64,000 nucleotides of DNA from Anastrepha obliqua. Its lineage: Eukaryota; Arthropoda; Insecta; Diptera; Tephritidae. The notes under the pieces are model-generated. The model saw only the letters and a list, made by a program, of their open reading frames with translations, was not told the origin of the DNA and ran no database searches. The stretch's first letter is position 1. Each line of letters opens with the position of its first letter. Shown piece by piece: positions 32,796 through 42,479 of the stretch. The DNA lies in NCBI RefSeq assembly GCF_027943255.1, contig NC_072893.1, positions 20,978,001-21,042,000 of the forward strand, in the 5' to 3' direction. Both the position numbers and the translations under genes were made by a program.

Positions 32796-33247
32796 CCATC
32801 CTACAATCTGAAACAGACAAAAACCCTTATAAGTCTTTCGAAACACGAACTAAGGCATATAATATCTCTTATTACCGGCCACTGCCTGTTGGGCACTCAC
32901 GCACGTCGGCTCGGGGTTCCTCAAAACGACCTGTGCAGATACTGCGAGGACGAAAATGAGGAAGTATCGAGCAGACATTTGCTGTGCAGTTGTCCCGGTC
33001 TAGCCAGAAGTCGCCTCGCTCTTCTTGGCTCTCCAACAATTGACAATCTTTCAGTACTCTCGAACCTGAAAATCGAATCTCTCATCAAATTCTCGAAACG
33101 AATTAATATCTTTGACCAAAATCCACAATAAAAATCTCGGTTAGGTGGGGAAATCATATAACATAATGAGCTCTAGGGCAACACAACGGACCCAACTTGC
33201 GGTCTATGTGGCACTCCGATGCGGGGTCACCCTTAAACCAGCCAACC
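32796..33247 (+). mobile_element. RNase H LINE tail inserted in LINE K, 13-bp TSD
   Basis: Plus-strand 5'-truncated insertion of 452 bp bounded by the direct repeat ATTGTCTTGAAGG (32783-32795 and 33248-33260), which is LINE K coding sequence. The insert reads LSKHELRHIISLITGHCLLG, THARRLGVPQNDLCRYCEDE, HLLCSCPGLARSRLALLG and ends FDQNPQ-stop at about 33129. A ~115-bp 3' UTR follows, ending CCAGCCAACC. The exact 13-bp TSD is the signature of target-primed reverse transcription. Confidence 0.9.
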
Positions 33248-33598
33248 ATTGTCTTGAAGGAGTTCAGCAATTTAAATTTTCGGTGTTTTACCAAAAAACA
33301 AGGCCGAATAAAGCATACTTTGCCAATATAAATCTTCTACAATCAAAAGTTCTCACACGTGGGTCCAAGTTGAGCATTTACCAAGCGGTAATACGCCTGT
33401 TCTTATTTATTAATGCGAATCATGGAAACTTGCCCACACAGATGAGGTAAGAACCACTCCGGAAAAGTGATGGAATCTATAGAATACAGCGAGCTGTCAT
33501 CCTTATGCAAAGGAGAAGATGTTATTCAACACATTAAATCACAAAGACGTTGGTTTTATACTTGCGAAGAATTACAAAACTTAAAAGAAGAAAAATCA
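33248..33598 (+). mobile_element. LINE K, C-terminal region (right part)
   Basis: LINE K continues after the insertion with CLEGVQQFKF, then AYFANINLLQSKVLTRGSKL and SIYQAVIR, a frame shift, and further decayed post-RT sequence (QHIKSQRRWFYTCEELQNL at about 33522-33580). It is cut at about 33600 by LINE B in the opposite orientation. LINE K therefore spans 30862-33598 with at least two insertions. Confidence 0.75.
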
Positions 33599-33599
33599 T

Positions 33600-35115
33600 C
33601 TACAGCCATGCAATGCTGTTGATGTAGTGGAGAAGAAAAAAGGGATCTAGGTTGGAGAACTGGCTCAGGCTATCCCCAAAAGGCACCTTAAGAAACCTCA
33701 AACGCCTAGTCGTCAGACCCGGACATTTGCAAAGAAAGTGTTCAACAGTATTTTCTCTGCATGATCCAAACAGCTTCTGAAATGGGGGTCGTACGGAAGT
33801 CCAAGCTTCTCCGCATGACTTCCGATCACCCAGGTTCCGATCACCCACTGACCGGTGACCACTACTATAAGTTGGAAATTGAATGGCGGGATATCCCTAG
33901 CACTTTAAGTGTGCCGCTTCTGCCGTACTGAAGCCAAAGTGTTTTTGCTATAGCGCACGATAAGATGGAACTCCATTTGACTTGCGTGTTTTTAAAAACG
34001 AAATTGTGCGGTTTCCCTTTAATAACGTGTAAGGGGACACCGATGTTTGAGATGGGGATAACTAAAATCGATTCTGTTGACCCTTTCGTGGTAAGCTCAT
34101 CGACAAACTCATTTCCCTCAATGTTCTTATGACCTTGAACTCAGATAAGAGAAATGTTTCCTGTACATTCATGACGTTTGATTTTCTTCTTACAGAAGTT
34201 GATCAGAAGATAGCTGTAACATGAGGACGACAGGGCCTTGATCGCAACTTGACTATCGGAAAAGATATTTATGTCTCCTTCCCAATAGCGATCCCTAAGC
34301 ATTTTAAATGCCTGTAGGATCGCGAAGACTTCTGGCTGAAAAACACTACTCGTTTTCGACATTTTAAAGGAGTCTGAAATATTGGTTGCCTAGAGAAAAC
34401 TCCTTCAAAAGTTTTATAACGAATGCAGAAAATCAGGATGTATAAAACTTTGATACATCCAGTTCTTACTTATGGTGCTGAAATCTGGGCACTGAAAGCT
34501 AATGATTTAAACCAGCTATTGCGATTTGAAAGATCCATAATGAGAAAAATCTACGGTCCTATTCGGCTTGAAAACGGCACGTATCGCATCCGTTATAACA
34601 ACGAAATTGGAAATCTTGTTGGTGGTAAAAATGTAATACGTTTTATTAAAAGCGCAGCGAATTGGATGGATTGGCCACATCATAAGAATGCCCAACGAAA
34701 GAATCCAAAAAAGAGTGTTTACTTTGCGTCCAATCGGAGGAAGAAAGAGAGGCCGACCAAGAAAGATATGGCTTAATGACGTAGAAGCAGACTTAAAAGC
34801 GATGAACGTTCGTAATTGGAGAAATGAGGCAAGAGAGAGACTGAATTGGAGGAGGATTGTTGATGAAGCTATGGTCCAGCACAGACTGTGAATCTACGAG
34901 AGAGAAAGAGAGAGAAAACTCCTACTCGAGAGTCCGTACCTATTTTCGTGCAGACTCTCCCCTCCTTCCAATACAACCTGCTTGGAGACGTAGCTCTAGC
35001 ACAACCCTCAAAACCCAATTTGCGAATAGGGAGATTTGTACGAAGTACAAAGACGGAAGGAGAAACCTGCCTCAAAATGCTACCAGGTCCTACAGGAGAT
35101 TGCCTTCTTATCAAA
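33600..35115 (-). mobile_element. RNase H LINE (family B) split by another LINE
   Basis: Minus strand. The right part (34911-35115) reads RTNLPIRKLGFEGCARATSP and TDSRVGVFS, matching the segment just before RNase H in family B2. The left part (33600-34403) reads SVFQPEVFAILQAF (glutamate), INIFSDSQVAIKAL (aspartate), then a WVQGHKNIEGNEF-like last block with a stop, and the tail TVEHFLCKCPGL. The 3' UTR ends inside the region shared with 13271, so the last ~120 bp and the GTAG tail are missing. The two parts are separated by a LINE insertion with a 12-bp TSD. Confidence 0.84.
34404..34910 (+). mobile_element. LINE C-terminal insert (family J), 12-bp TSD
   Basis: 507-bp plus-strand insertion bounded by the exact direct repeat AGAGAAAACTCC (34392-34403 and 34911-34922). 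It encodes the post-RT end of a LINE: KIRMYKTLIHPVLTYGAEIW, LLRFERSIMRKIYGPIRLEN, a one-base shift at about 34665, then GWIGHIIRMPNERIQKRVFT, GGRKRGRPRKIWLNDVEADL and LNWRRIVDEAMVQHRL-stop (34889). The 3' end is GA-rich (CTACGAGAGAGAAAGAG). Only one frameshift in about 155 codons makes it one of the youngest LINE insertions here. Confidence 0.9.
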
Positions 35116-35119
35116 ATCT

Positions 35120-35485
35120 ATTTAATTGATATACGAGTACACACTATTTTGGACCTCATCAAGCACGATTTTTAAAATTATTGGAGTTTGGAAGAAGTCA
35201 CTTCCTGTACAGCCGAAAATTTCGCTTTCTGCCCGGTATATGAATTATTCGAGTAAAAATTAAGATCTCTTCATGAAACTTGGTGCACATGGTACTTTGG
35301 CAAGCAACGGTAATTTTCGAATCTTAATAAAAAATGCGTGAATTGGAATATTTGAATGATTTTAAAGAGAGAAATACGCTTCTCTAAAAGGGTTGTGGAA
35401 CGGATGTGCGAAATATATTGAAAGCTAAAAAAAAACTTTGTGCGCCAATTACACCAGTATACAAATATTTTCCTAAAAAGTGGTG
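35120..35485. other. Unassigned AT-rich spacer
   Basis: No recognisable element between the 5' end of LINE B and the first pogo-like MITE. Confidence 0.35.
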
Positions 35486-35662
35486 CAGTGAAGCCTCTTT
35501 TGGCGGACACTCACTGTCAGTCAGCTTTTGTTCGTCCAAGAGAGGTGTCAACTCGAAAGAGGGTAAGTTCCTCCGATACATAAACTTTGGTATAAGAAAA
35601 ATTGTCCACTCAAGGGAGTGGTGTCAGGCTAATAGGGGTGTTCATTAGTAGAGGTTACACTG
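35486..35662 (+). mobile_element. pogo/Tc1-like MITE, copy 1 (~177 bp)
   Basis: Left end CAGTGAAGCCTCTTTTGGCG; the reverse complement of the right end is CAGTGTAACCTCTACTAATG, flanked by TA on the right. The body (GGACACTCACTGTCAGTCAG, GTCCAAGAGAGGTGTCAACT) is shared with the copy at 37991-38173. There is no coding capacity. The CAGTG-AACCTC ends are of the pogo/Tigger style, so this is probably a non-autonomous member of that group. Confidence 0.75.
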
Positions 35663-35664
35663 TA

Positions 35665-37200
35665 TTTCCTTAAAAGTGTTTTTGGACAAATTTGAATTCG
35701 CTGAGTACGAAAATTAATTTCATAAATTTTTTCAAAGAAGTGTTTTCGAGATAGAGCAAAAAATCTGGTTTCTAGGGCTTTGTGCAAATATTGAAAAAAA
35801 CAAACTCCAGAATGCAACCAACCAAACCTAACCTTTCATGGATATCGTTCAAAAGTTATATTCTGCCACTTCGCGTTGTACACTTTTTGAGTCAATCGAA
35901 ATAGCACTTTTAGAGTTAGAGTCGTTTAAATAAAAAAAATAAGGTTTAGATTAAAAAAATAAGGACATTTTCAAGCATTTTCGAAAATGTTTCTTTTTTA
36001 TACATTCTTTTTAGTTGATAAACTTTGTAAAAAGAAAAATAATTGAAAACATGAAATGAAAATTAATTTCATTGGAAAAAGTGACGCCTGAGTAATGGCA
36101 AATAAAATAAAAGCGGCCAATTCAAATAATTAATTTTTTGCCACTTTTCAATTCAAAAATCTTCGCAGTCTTCCGCTTGCAGAGAGTGAATGCCCAAACT
36201 ACTCTAAACAAAACACTGTTTCAACACAGCACTTTTTCCAAGAAAATAATCACACAAATCACTATTGAAAACGGTGCACCCTGTAAGCCATCTTATTTCC
36301 GCCATTATTGCCTACTCGAACGTTGCCTAATTCTTGCGTGGTGTGGAGCGCATGGCCGCGTCATGCCGATTAGAGAGTGACATCTTTGGTATTTTCAGCC
36401 AATGGCTTTCAATTTCGGTTGATTTCAATTTTAATTCAATGCATCTAGCAAACTGCCGTCATTGCAGAACTTGGCCGCTTCTTCCACTACATTTCGACTG
36501 CAACCGGCTGAGGAAGGGTTTAAGTGCTGCTGTCAACCAGCCTCAATACTCCAATCTTGCATGGGTGGCATGGATTTGAAATCGGAGTTGATGTCAATGT
36601 TATTGAGTTGCTCTGGTGTTGGTGTTGGTTGCTGGAGTGGCATTGCCCACCAACAGCGTGTGAACCGGCAATTATCATATGTTTTTTGTCATCGTGAAGT
36701 AATGCGTAAACAACAGGAAGTTGGCTGTCAAGCCCTTTATCTGTTGAAACTTGCTGAGCCTACAGATTGCCTCACCTCTCACCCACTGTACAGAGGAAAA
36801 ACAAAAAAACAAAAATCACATGCGGTGTCCAAGGAGCGGAGGAGTCGTACGAAATTAAATACCAACCACGGCGATTGTAAACTCATAAACGGTGAGTGGC
36901 AAATGTGAAGCGGCACTTTTGCAATCGAAATGAAACAAGTGGCATTGAGTGAAATGAAAATATCGGCATAGATATGTATGTATGTATGTACTTATGTATG
37001 TATGCATGTATATATGTATGTATACAGTTCGTTTAACAAGTTTCTCTACAAGACTAATGAAAATTCTTGGATATGCGTCCAACGCCTGGACATACCTTTG
37101 CTACGACGGCAGCTGCGATGATGCATTTTAGGCATTTTAAACCCCCTCATCCGCAAAATAAAACATGGGTTTTTCGTTATTTTAGCTGGATTGACGGAAT
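35665..37200. other. Non-coding stretch
   Basis: No family recognised. A 148-codon open frame at 36462-36908 has low-complexity composition and no recognisable motif. A (TATG)n microsatellite lies at about 36974-37022. Confidence 0.4.
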
Positions 37201-37985
37201 TTTAGTGTGAGGGAGGTAGCTTGTGACCTCAGCGTGTCTCACGAATCAATTCGCAACATTTTACACCATCCATTGGGTATGAGACTCCAAGACGTGTGGC
37301 TGCTCGACTCGTTCCAAGAGAGTTGAATTTCTTTTCATGCTTGAGCAAGTGAATTCGCACCCAATGCATCCAGCGCATCATAACAGGTGATGAGATGTGG
37401 GTATATGAGTTTGACATGCAAGCCAGTTAACAGGCGACTATCCACATGAGCCAAAACCCAAAAAACCACGTCAAAGTCGGTCAAAAGTGAAAATTATGAT
37501 GCTCGTTTTCTTTGATTATCCTGGTGTTGTGCACTCGGAATTCGTACCAAACGGTTCTACGGTAAGTAAAGAAGATTATTTGGAAGTTATGCGAAGTTTG
37601 AGAGAGACTGTGCGGCGGAAACGGCCCGATTTGTGGAAAGAAAACTCGCCGGTCTTGCACTCTGATAACGCACCGCTGATATTGTGAACACTTTTTTGAC
37701 CAAAAACTCGACAAATATCATCGAACAACTATCTCATTCACGCCCCCGGTGACTTTTTCCCAAAACTTAAATGGCCACTCCGCGGACGCCGCTTTGAGTC
37801 GATAAGCCCATTAAGGAGAATTTGCTGAAGGAGCTGAAAAAGATCTCTTCAAAGGTGTTTTAGTGACTAGACTAATCGTTGGCATGAGAGTATTTCTTCG
37901 AATGGAGCCTATTTTGAAGGCGACAAAATAAATGTTGATGATTAAACAATTATTTTGCGTTTTATTGAACAATTCCCGGTACTTT
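37200..37985 (+). mobile_element. Mariner remnant, HTH to C-terminus
   Basis: Plus strand, several frames: LSVSHESIRNILHHPLGMRL (second HTH), ITGDEMWVYEFDMQASQ (first aspartate, written MTGDE- in another frame), KIMMLVFFDYPGVVHSEFVP, RKRPDLWKENSPVLHSDNAP (second aspartate), a stop, and a decayed PGDFFPKLKWPLRGRRFES (third aspartate; the YSPDLAP lead-in is lost). It ends about 37950 and is followed by TTCCCGGTACTTTTTTGACA, a likely TIR end. The N-terminal ~80 codons are missing. Confidence 0.8.
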
Positions 37986-37990
37986 TTTGA

Positions 37991-38173
37991 CAGAATGTAT
38001 AACCTCTCTTAGGCGGACACTCACCGTCAGTCAGCTTTTGTCTGTCCAAGAGCGGTGTCCACTCAAAGGAGGGTAACTTTTTCCGATGCATAAAATTTGG
38101 TATAGAAAAAATTGTTCGTTCAAGGGAGGTGTCCGGCTGATAGAGGTGTCCATTAGGAGCGCTGGTTACACTG
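37991..38173 (+). mobile_element. pogo/Tc1-like MITE, copy 2 (~183 bp)
   Basis: Shares TTAGGCGGACACTCACCGTC, AGTCAGCTTTTGTC, GTCCAAGAGCGGTGTCCACT and the GGTTACACTGTA right end with copy 1. The left TIR is degraded (CAGAATGTATAACCTC). It sits immediately after the 3' end of the mariner at 37200-37985. Confidence 0.75.
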
Positions 38174-38179
38174 TAGGTC

Positions 38180-39230
38180 CCTTTAACTCCTATTAGGAGC
38201 ATAGGATGACGATTCGTTAGCCAGTCAAATATCAGTCAAGTAGGTTGCTAGCTTGCCTACCCAGCTTGACAGCATCGCCAATGTTGTCGGATGTTTTGTT
38301 TGCTTTAGTCTGTGAGTGGTATTTTATTTCCCACCTATCCTACATATCTGCTAAGCATTTCCAGTCAACTGAGGATACGGCCGATGGAAGGCAAACAACT
38401 CCGCAATTGTTTTTTATGGTCATCTCGTGAAAATTTTTGACTATTTCATTGAAAACAAACTCCTTCATACTCATCTTTGGGTTTACTCGCAAGCCCTCGA
38501 CTCAAAACTAATAAGTTTTTGTTCATTTTTCGTGTGATTTTTCTTCCCTCTAGAACAAATATAATATTTGCGATGTCGTTCAGGGGTCTTTACTCTGGTG
38601 CATTTTGCTTTTTGGCGAGAACTAAAATATTATAAATAGTTTTTCTATACTGAATGACCCAATGATTGTTGTAAACTGCATTGGGGCTGCATCGAATAAT
38701 GTACCCTTACCGGGTCAATTTTATCAAACAAAAATTTGCAAAAAAACAAATAACAAGGTAATATAAGTCACAACAGCCTTAAAATCAATTTAGTGGATTT
38801 TTTATTCGTGAAACTAGTAGAAGTGACAAGAGAAAATTGGCAAACTGCTTTCTTAACGCATTGAGTGCTAAGCGGAGTGCCAGAAGCCCGAGCAGATTTT
38901 TTTTTAGCAAGATGTGTGAAAGTGGTAAAATAATTTTCTTTAGAACTCGTAGGAAATTTAGAAGTTTGGAATTTAGAAATAACAAATACAAAAATAGGAT
39001 ATTTTTAATTGCCATTAAGTCATTTTTTTTTTAAAGTGGACTTATAGCGTTTTAAAAATTAAAGGCCCATGTATTGATTTCTTAGTTCCTTTGTTGTTTG
39101 TTTTAGATTTTATAATAGTTTCTATATATCGAATGTTATTTGTTTTTTTGTACGACATGGCAACGATTGACGCAACAGGAATCGTAGAAATTGTCAAAGC
39201 GATATGAAAATATGACCACAATTTTTTGCA
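38180..39230. other. Unassigned AT-rich spacer
   Basis: No transposon or gene signature recognised in about 1 kb. Confidence 0.35.
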
Positions 39231-39236
39231 AATATA

Positions 39237-40517
39237 AGGTTGTCAAAAAAGTCTTGCGGTATTTTTATTGAATTTTCAATTGTTCATAAAATTGGTTATA
39301 ATAATGCGATTTAAGTCAAATATGCGCCGTTTTGTTCGATGACGAGTTCCCAACGAGATGCCAACTTCATAATGCCCCTCTTACAGAAGCTCGCTTCCCT
39401 ATTGTCAAAAAACTCGGAGAGCCAATTTTCACAGGACTCTCTTGTGGACAACTTCCGACTACCAAGCTCGTTCGCCATGGACAGAAATAGGAAGTAATCA
39501 CTTGGTGCGAGATCCGGACTATACGGTGGATGCAAAAGAACCTCCCATCCGAGCTCCCGGAGCTTCTGGCGCGTCACCAAAGATGTGTGTGGCCTGGCGT
39601 TGTCCTGATGGAAGACAATTCGACCTCTGTTGATCAAAGATGGCCTCTTCTGCATGAGTGCTGCATTCAAGCGGTCCAGTTGTTGGCAGTACAGGTCCGA
39701 ATTGAGCGTTTGGCCATAGGGGAGCAGCTCATAGTGGATGATTCCATGCCAATCCCACCAAACACACAGAAGAACCTTCCTGGCCGTCAATCCAGGCTTG
39801 GCCACCGTCTGGGCAGCTTCACCGCTTTTCGACCACGACCGTTTGCGCTTCACGTTGTCGTAAGTGACCCACTTTTCATCGCCAGTCACCATCCGCTTCA
39901 AAAACGGGTCGATTTTGTTGCGATTCAGAAGCGATTCGCATGCATCCATACGGGCAAAAATGTTTTTTTTGCGTCAAGTCGTGTGGCACCCATACATCGA
40001 GCTTCTTTTTGAATCCAAGCTTCTTCAAATGGTTTATAACGGTTTGATGACTCATGCCCAGCTCTTGGCCGATGCTACGGCTGCTACTATGCCGGTCTCT
40101 TTCGATCAATTCAGCGATTTTATCGCAATTTTCGACGACAGGCCTTCCGGACCGTGGCGCATCTCCGATCACCTCTGCCCCAGAACGAAAACGTTGAAAC
40201 CATCGTTGTGCGGTGGAAATGGAAACTGTATCGGGTCCATAAACTGCACAAATTTTATTGGCAGCATGAGATGCATTTTTGCCTTTATCGTAGTAGTACT
40301 GTAAAATATGCCGTATTTTCTCTTTATTTTGCTCCATGTTTGCCACGCTATAACTCACGAACGACTAAAAGCAAACAACAATTAATCAAACACGTGTTAG
40401 CACGTGAAAAGAGCTTTCCAAAAAACTCTAGCGTGAGCCGATGCGACGAATACAGCTAGAACTACGCGCTTGCAAAGACAAGCTTGCGGAAATACCGCAA
40501 GACTTTTTTGACAACCT
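39237..40517 (-). mobile_element. Near-complete mariner, 1,281 bp, perfect TIRs
   Basis: Both ends read AGGTTGTCAAAAAAGTCTTG going inwards and continue CGGTATTT without a mismatch (28 bp), flanked by TA on each side (39235-39236 and 40518-40519). Length, TIR size and TA target are standard mariner. The transposase occupies most of the interior on the minus strand, with one apparent frameshift. This is the most complete DNA transposon in the window and must be relatively young. Confidence 0.95.
39311..40358 (-). pseudogene. Mariner transposase with a single frameshift
   Basis: The 5' frame (from the ATG of MEQNKEKIRHILQYYYDKGK, about 40337) contains both HTH motifs (ISTAQRWFQRFRSG, GMSHQTVINHLKKLGFKK) and runs to WVPHDLTQ. 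There an eight-base A run (minus strand; 39963-39970) shifts the frame. The 3' frame continues MDACESLLNRNKIDPFLKRM, with all three catalytic aspartates: VTGDEKWV, IVFHQDNARPH and SPDLAPSDYFLF. The spacing is 34 residues (DD34D). It ends NGAYLT-stop. No internal stop is seen apart from the homopolymer shift, so this copy is close to coding but apparently inactive. Confidence 0.93.
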
Positions 40518-40589
40518 TATATCAGATTTCTCTGAAAACATAAAAAAAAAATGCTAATAGTGTAGATGAAATCTCACGATAAAGCAGAT

Positions 40590-41103
40590 ATTGAAAAACA
40601 ACCCATACGTCAATCACATTTGACACTTGTAAAGTAGCCGCCGTAGCCGAATGAGTTAGTGCGTGACTACCATTCGCAATTCGCAGAGAGAATGTCGGTT
40701 CGAATCTCGGTGAAACACCAAAATTAAGAAAAAAAAACAACATTTTTCTAATAGCGGTCGCCCCTCGGCAGGCAATGGCAAACCTCCGAGTGTATTTCTG
40801 CCGTGAAAAAGCTCCTCATAAAAATATCTGCCGTTCGGAGTCGGCTTAAAACTGTAGGTCCCTCCATTTATGGAACAACATCAAGACGCACACAACAAAT
40901 AGGAGGAGGAGTTCGGCCAAACACCCAAAAAGGGTGTACGCGCCAATTATATATATATATATATATATATGAAGTAGACAGCTACAGTGCAAAAACAGAC
41001 AACCAATAGAGCGCATAAAATAAAGATTTCCATGATTTTTCCATTTTTATTTAGTAACAAAGCTATTCAAAAACCAAATTGCGTGATTAATTTTGCGCAA
41101 TCT
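40590..41103 (+). mobile_element. AGGTGGC-family MITE split by a SINE
   Basis: Left part 40590-40637 (ACGTCAATCACATTTGACAC) and right part 40972-41103 (GACAGCTACAGTGC ... GCGTGATTAATTTTGCGCAA) are collinear with the MITE at 7373-7595 (TTTGACACTTGTGAACTAG, then CAAACAGACAAGCAATGG, then GGATGATTAATTTTGCGCC). The left TIR is missing. The SINE occupies the middle. Confidence 0.8.
40638..40971 (+). mobile_element. tRNA-derived SINE, full-length reference copy
   Basis: About 334 bp. The head resembles a tRNA gene with pol III promoter boxes: an A-box-like TAGCCGAATGAGTTAGTGCG and a B-box GGTTCGAATCTC. The body follows (CGGTCGCCCCTCGGCAGGCA, CTCCGAGTGTATTTCTGCCG, CATCAAGACGCACAC, AGTTCGGCCAAACACCC), ending AGGGTGTACGCGCCAATTAT and an (AT)10 tail. 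It is flanked by a 6-bp repeat AAGTAG (40632-40637 and 40972-40977). Other copies are at 9161, 12898, 28866, 45012, 50463 and 53918. SINEs have no protein and rely on a LINE partner for movement. Confidence 0.92.
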
Positions 41104-41285
41104 TGAATTAAGCGTCGTACAAAAGCGTGCGGCATGGCACTCAATGTGTTAATAAGCTGAAATCAGATACATTTTTGTTTTAGAATTTTCGAGATATCAG
41201 AGACGTTTTAAAAGTCCGCATAATGGCGCATATCGAGGTTATATTTAGGCAGGTATCGAGGTTATATGTAGTTAGTAGCATCTCT
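41104..41285. other. Unassigned spacer
   Basis: Contains a repeated word TATCGAGGTTATAT (about 41230 and 41257); otherwise nothing recognised. Confidence 0.35.
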
Positions 41286-41289
41286 TGTC

Positions 41290-41470
41290 ATCTCTTATGG
41301 AAAAACCAACGCAGAAAGTGGCAATGTATAGGGCACACGCTTAGAAAACCAACAGATAGCTCGAGGGAATAGCAGTGGATTGGAACCCATAAGGGCTCCC
41401 GACATCATATGGGACGGCAAGAAAACAATAGCCTAGAGCTGTGTACGACGGAAGAGATTTGTCGAGGCCC
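41290..41470 (+). mobile_element. Family A LINE C-terminal fragment
   Basis: Plus strand reads QRRKWQCIGHTLRKPTDSS, then a stop and QWIGTH, a deletion, and DIIWDGKKTIA. This is the same block order as the end of family A (WRGIGHTLRK, WNPQG, WDGAKT). Very decayed. Confidence 0.7.
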
Positions 41471-41539
41471 TATATTCCCGAGAGGAGTGGACAAGAAAAA
41501 AATCTCTCACACCAAGTTCCAGCCACATCCGTCTATTTC

Positions 41540-41890
41540 TTTGCCTTTGGCATTTGTTTGAATCGAGGAAAGTCCTTTTCCATCACAACAATGCACCAAC
41601 TCACGCCTCAGCAGTTGTGCTTGATCGCAAAATTATTTAAATAGGGTTCCAACTCACTTCATATCCCTCTATTCTCGAGACTTAGCTCCCTTGAGCTACT
41701 ATTTGTTTTCCAATTTGTAGAAATGACTGGCGGGTAAAATGAATTTATTCAAACGAGGTGAAGTGATTGCAGAAACGAACTTGAAACGCTTCAAGTATGC
41801 CTTATTGAAACCATGGCCAGTAAAGAGCTGTGTCAATTCGAATGATATCCCAAAGAGTTGCCGGTATAGATGAGTATCTTCAAGAATAGA
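41540..41890 (+). mobile_element. Mariner C-terminal fragment
   Basis: Plus strand reads KVLFHHNNAPTHASAVVLDR (second aspartate changed to asparagine), GFQLTSYPSILET and LSYYLFSNL, where the third-aspartate block is damaged by a one-base loss. Only the second half of a mariner transposase is left. Confidence 0.72.
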
Positions 41891-41939
41891 GAAGAAAGTC
41901 TTTGTAATGGAGCCAGTGGTATCGTCGGCATACTCCTGC

Positions 41940-42240
41940 TGCTATGACTCGAATATTTTAAAACGTATTTGCCGTATAGCATAGCTTAAATGCAGTGTAT
42001 ACTAGATCGACCCCTTGATTTGCAACTTCTTTTGCCTGCTCATATGCGCACTCGTTTCCTCCAATACCGATGTGTGATTTTACCCAGCAAAAGTCAATTA
42101 TGTGTCCCTGGCGAAGAAGGGGCAGGTGCTGATGAATTGATTCAATTAAGGGATTAGGATTGCTCCGATTTTGGATAGATTCCAAACAAGAGCGACTGTC
42201 GGTATATATGACTAGTTTTTCCGTTTTCAATTCTTTCTGA
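41940..42240 (-). mobile_element. LINE RNase H fragment (family O)
   Basis: Minus strand, open for about 90 codons: KTEKLVIYTDSRSCLESIQN (aspartate) and DFCWVKSHIGIGGNECAYEQ (last block, with the catalytic AD changed to AY). It differs from the other RNase H families here (KSHIG in place of PGH). It is truncated at both ends. Confidence 0.75.
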
Positions 42241-42247
42241 GCCTACT

Positions 42248-42475
42248 TCAGGTTAGGTTAGGTTAGCTTAGGTTATACTGGCTGGCCGAAGTCACGCAGA
42301 GACCATTTTGGTCCAGATCAGATGCCTATTTTTAGCAAAAATGTGAATCGTACTGTTCGTGAATTTTAGGAGTCGCTCAAGCTCCAGTTCAGGGCTACAT
42401 TCAAGTCTTTTAAAACTGAGATTACCCAGGTAGACAGCAGCATAGGAGATGCCCCAAACAAGTAGTTTTTATATT
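42248..42475 (-). mobile_element. LINE 3' end with CCTAA-repeat tail
   Basis: Minus strand contains an open end segment AAVYLGNLSFKRLECSPELE, LERLLKFTNSTIHIFAKN and WTKMVSA-stop, then GACTTCGGCCAGCCAGTATA and a terminal (CCTAA)n run (plus strand GGTTAGGTTAGGTTAGCTTA, 42251-42270). It is the 3' end of a non-LTR element inserted next to family O. A similar CCTAA tail ends LINE G at 53198. Confidence 0.65.
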
Positions 42476-42479
42476 TGCA

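Noticed and set aside
36462..36908. 148-codon open frame
   Set aside because: No recognisable motif, biased composition, and no supporting signals; likely chance.
39530..40304. Plus-strand open frames of 146-160 codons
   Set aside because: Antisense of the mariner transposase at 39311-40358.
40638..40720. Possible functional tRNA gene
   Set aside because: Only the promoter boxes are tRNA-like; no cloverleaf with anticodon and acceptor stems is apparent, and the unit is a dispersed SINE.
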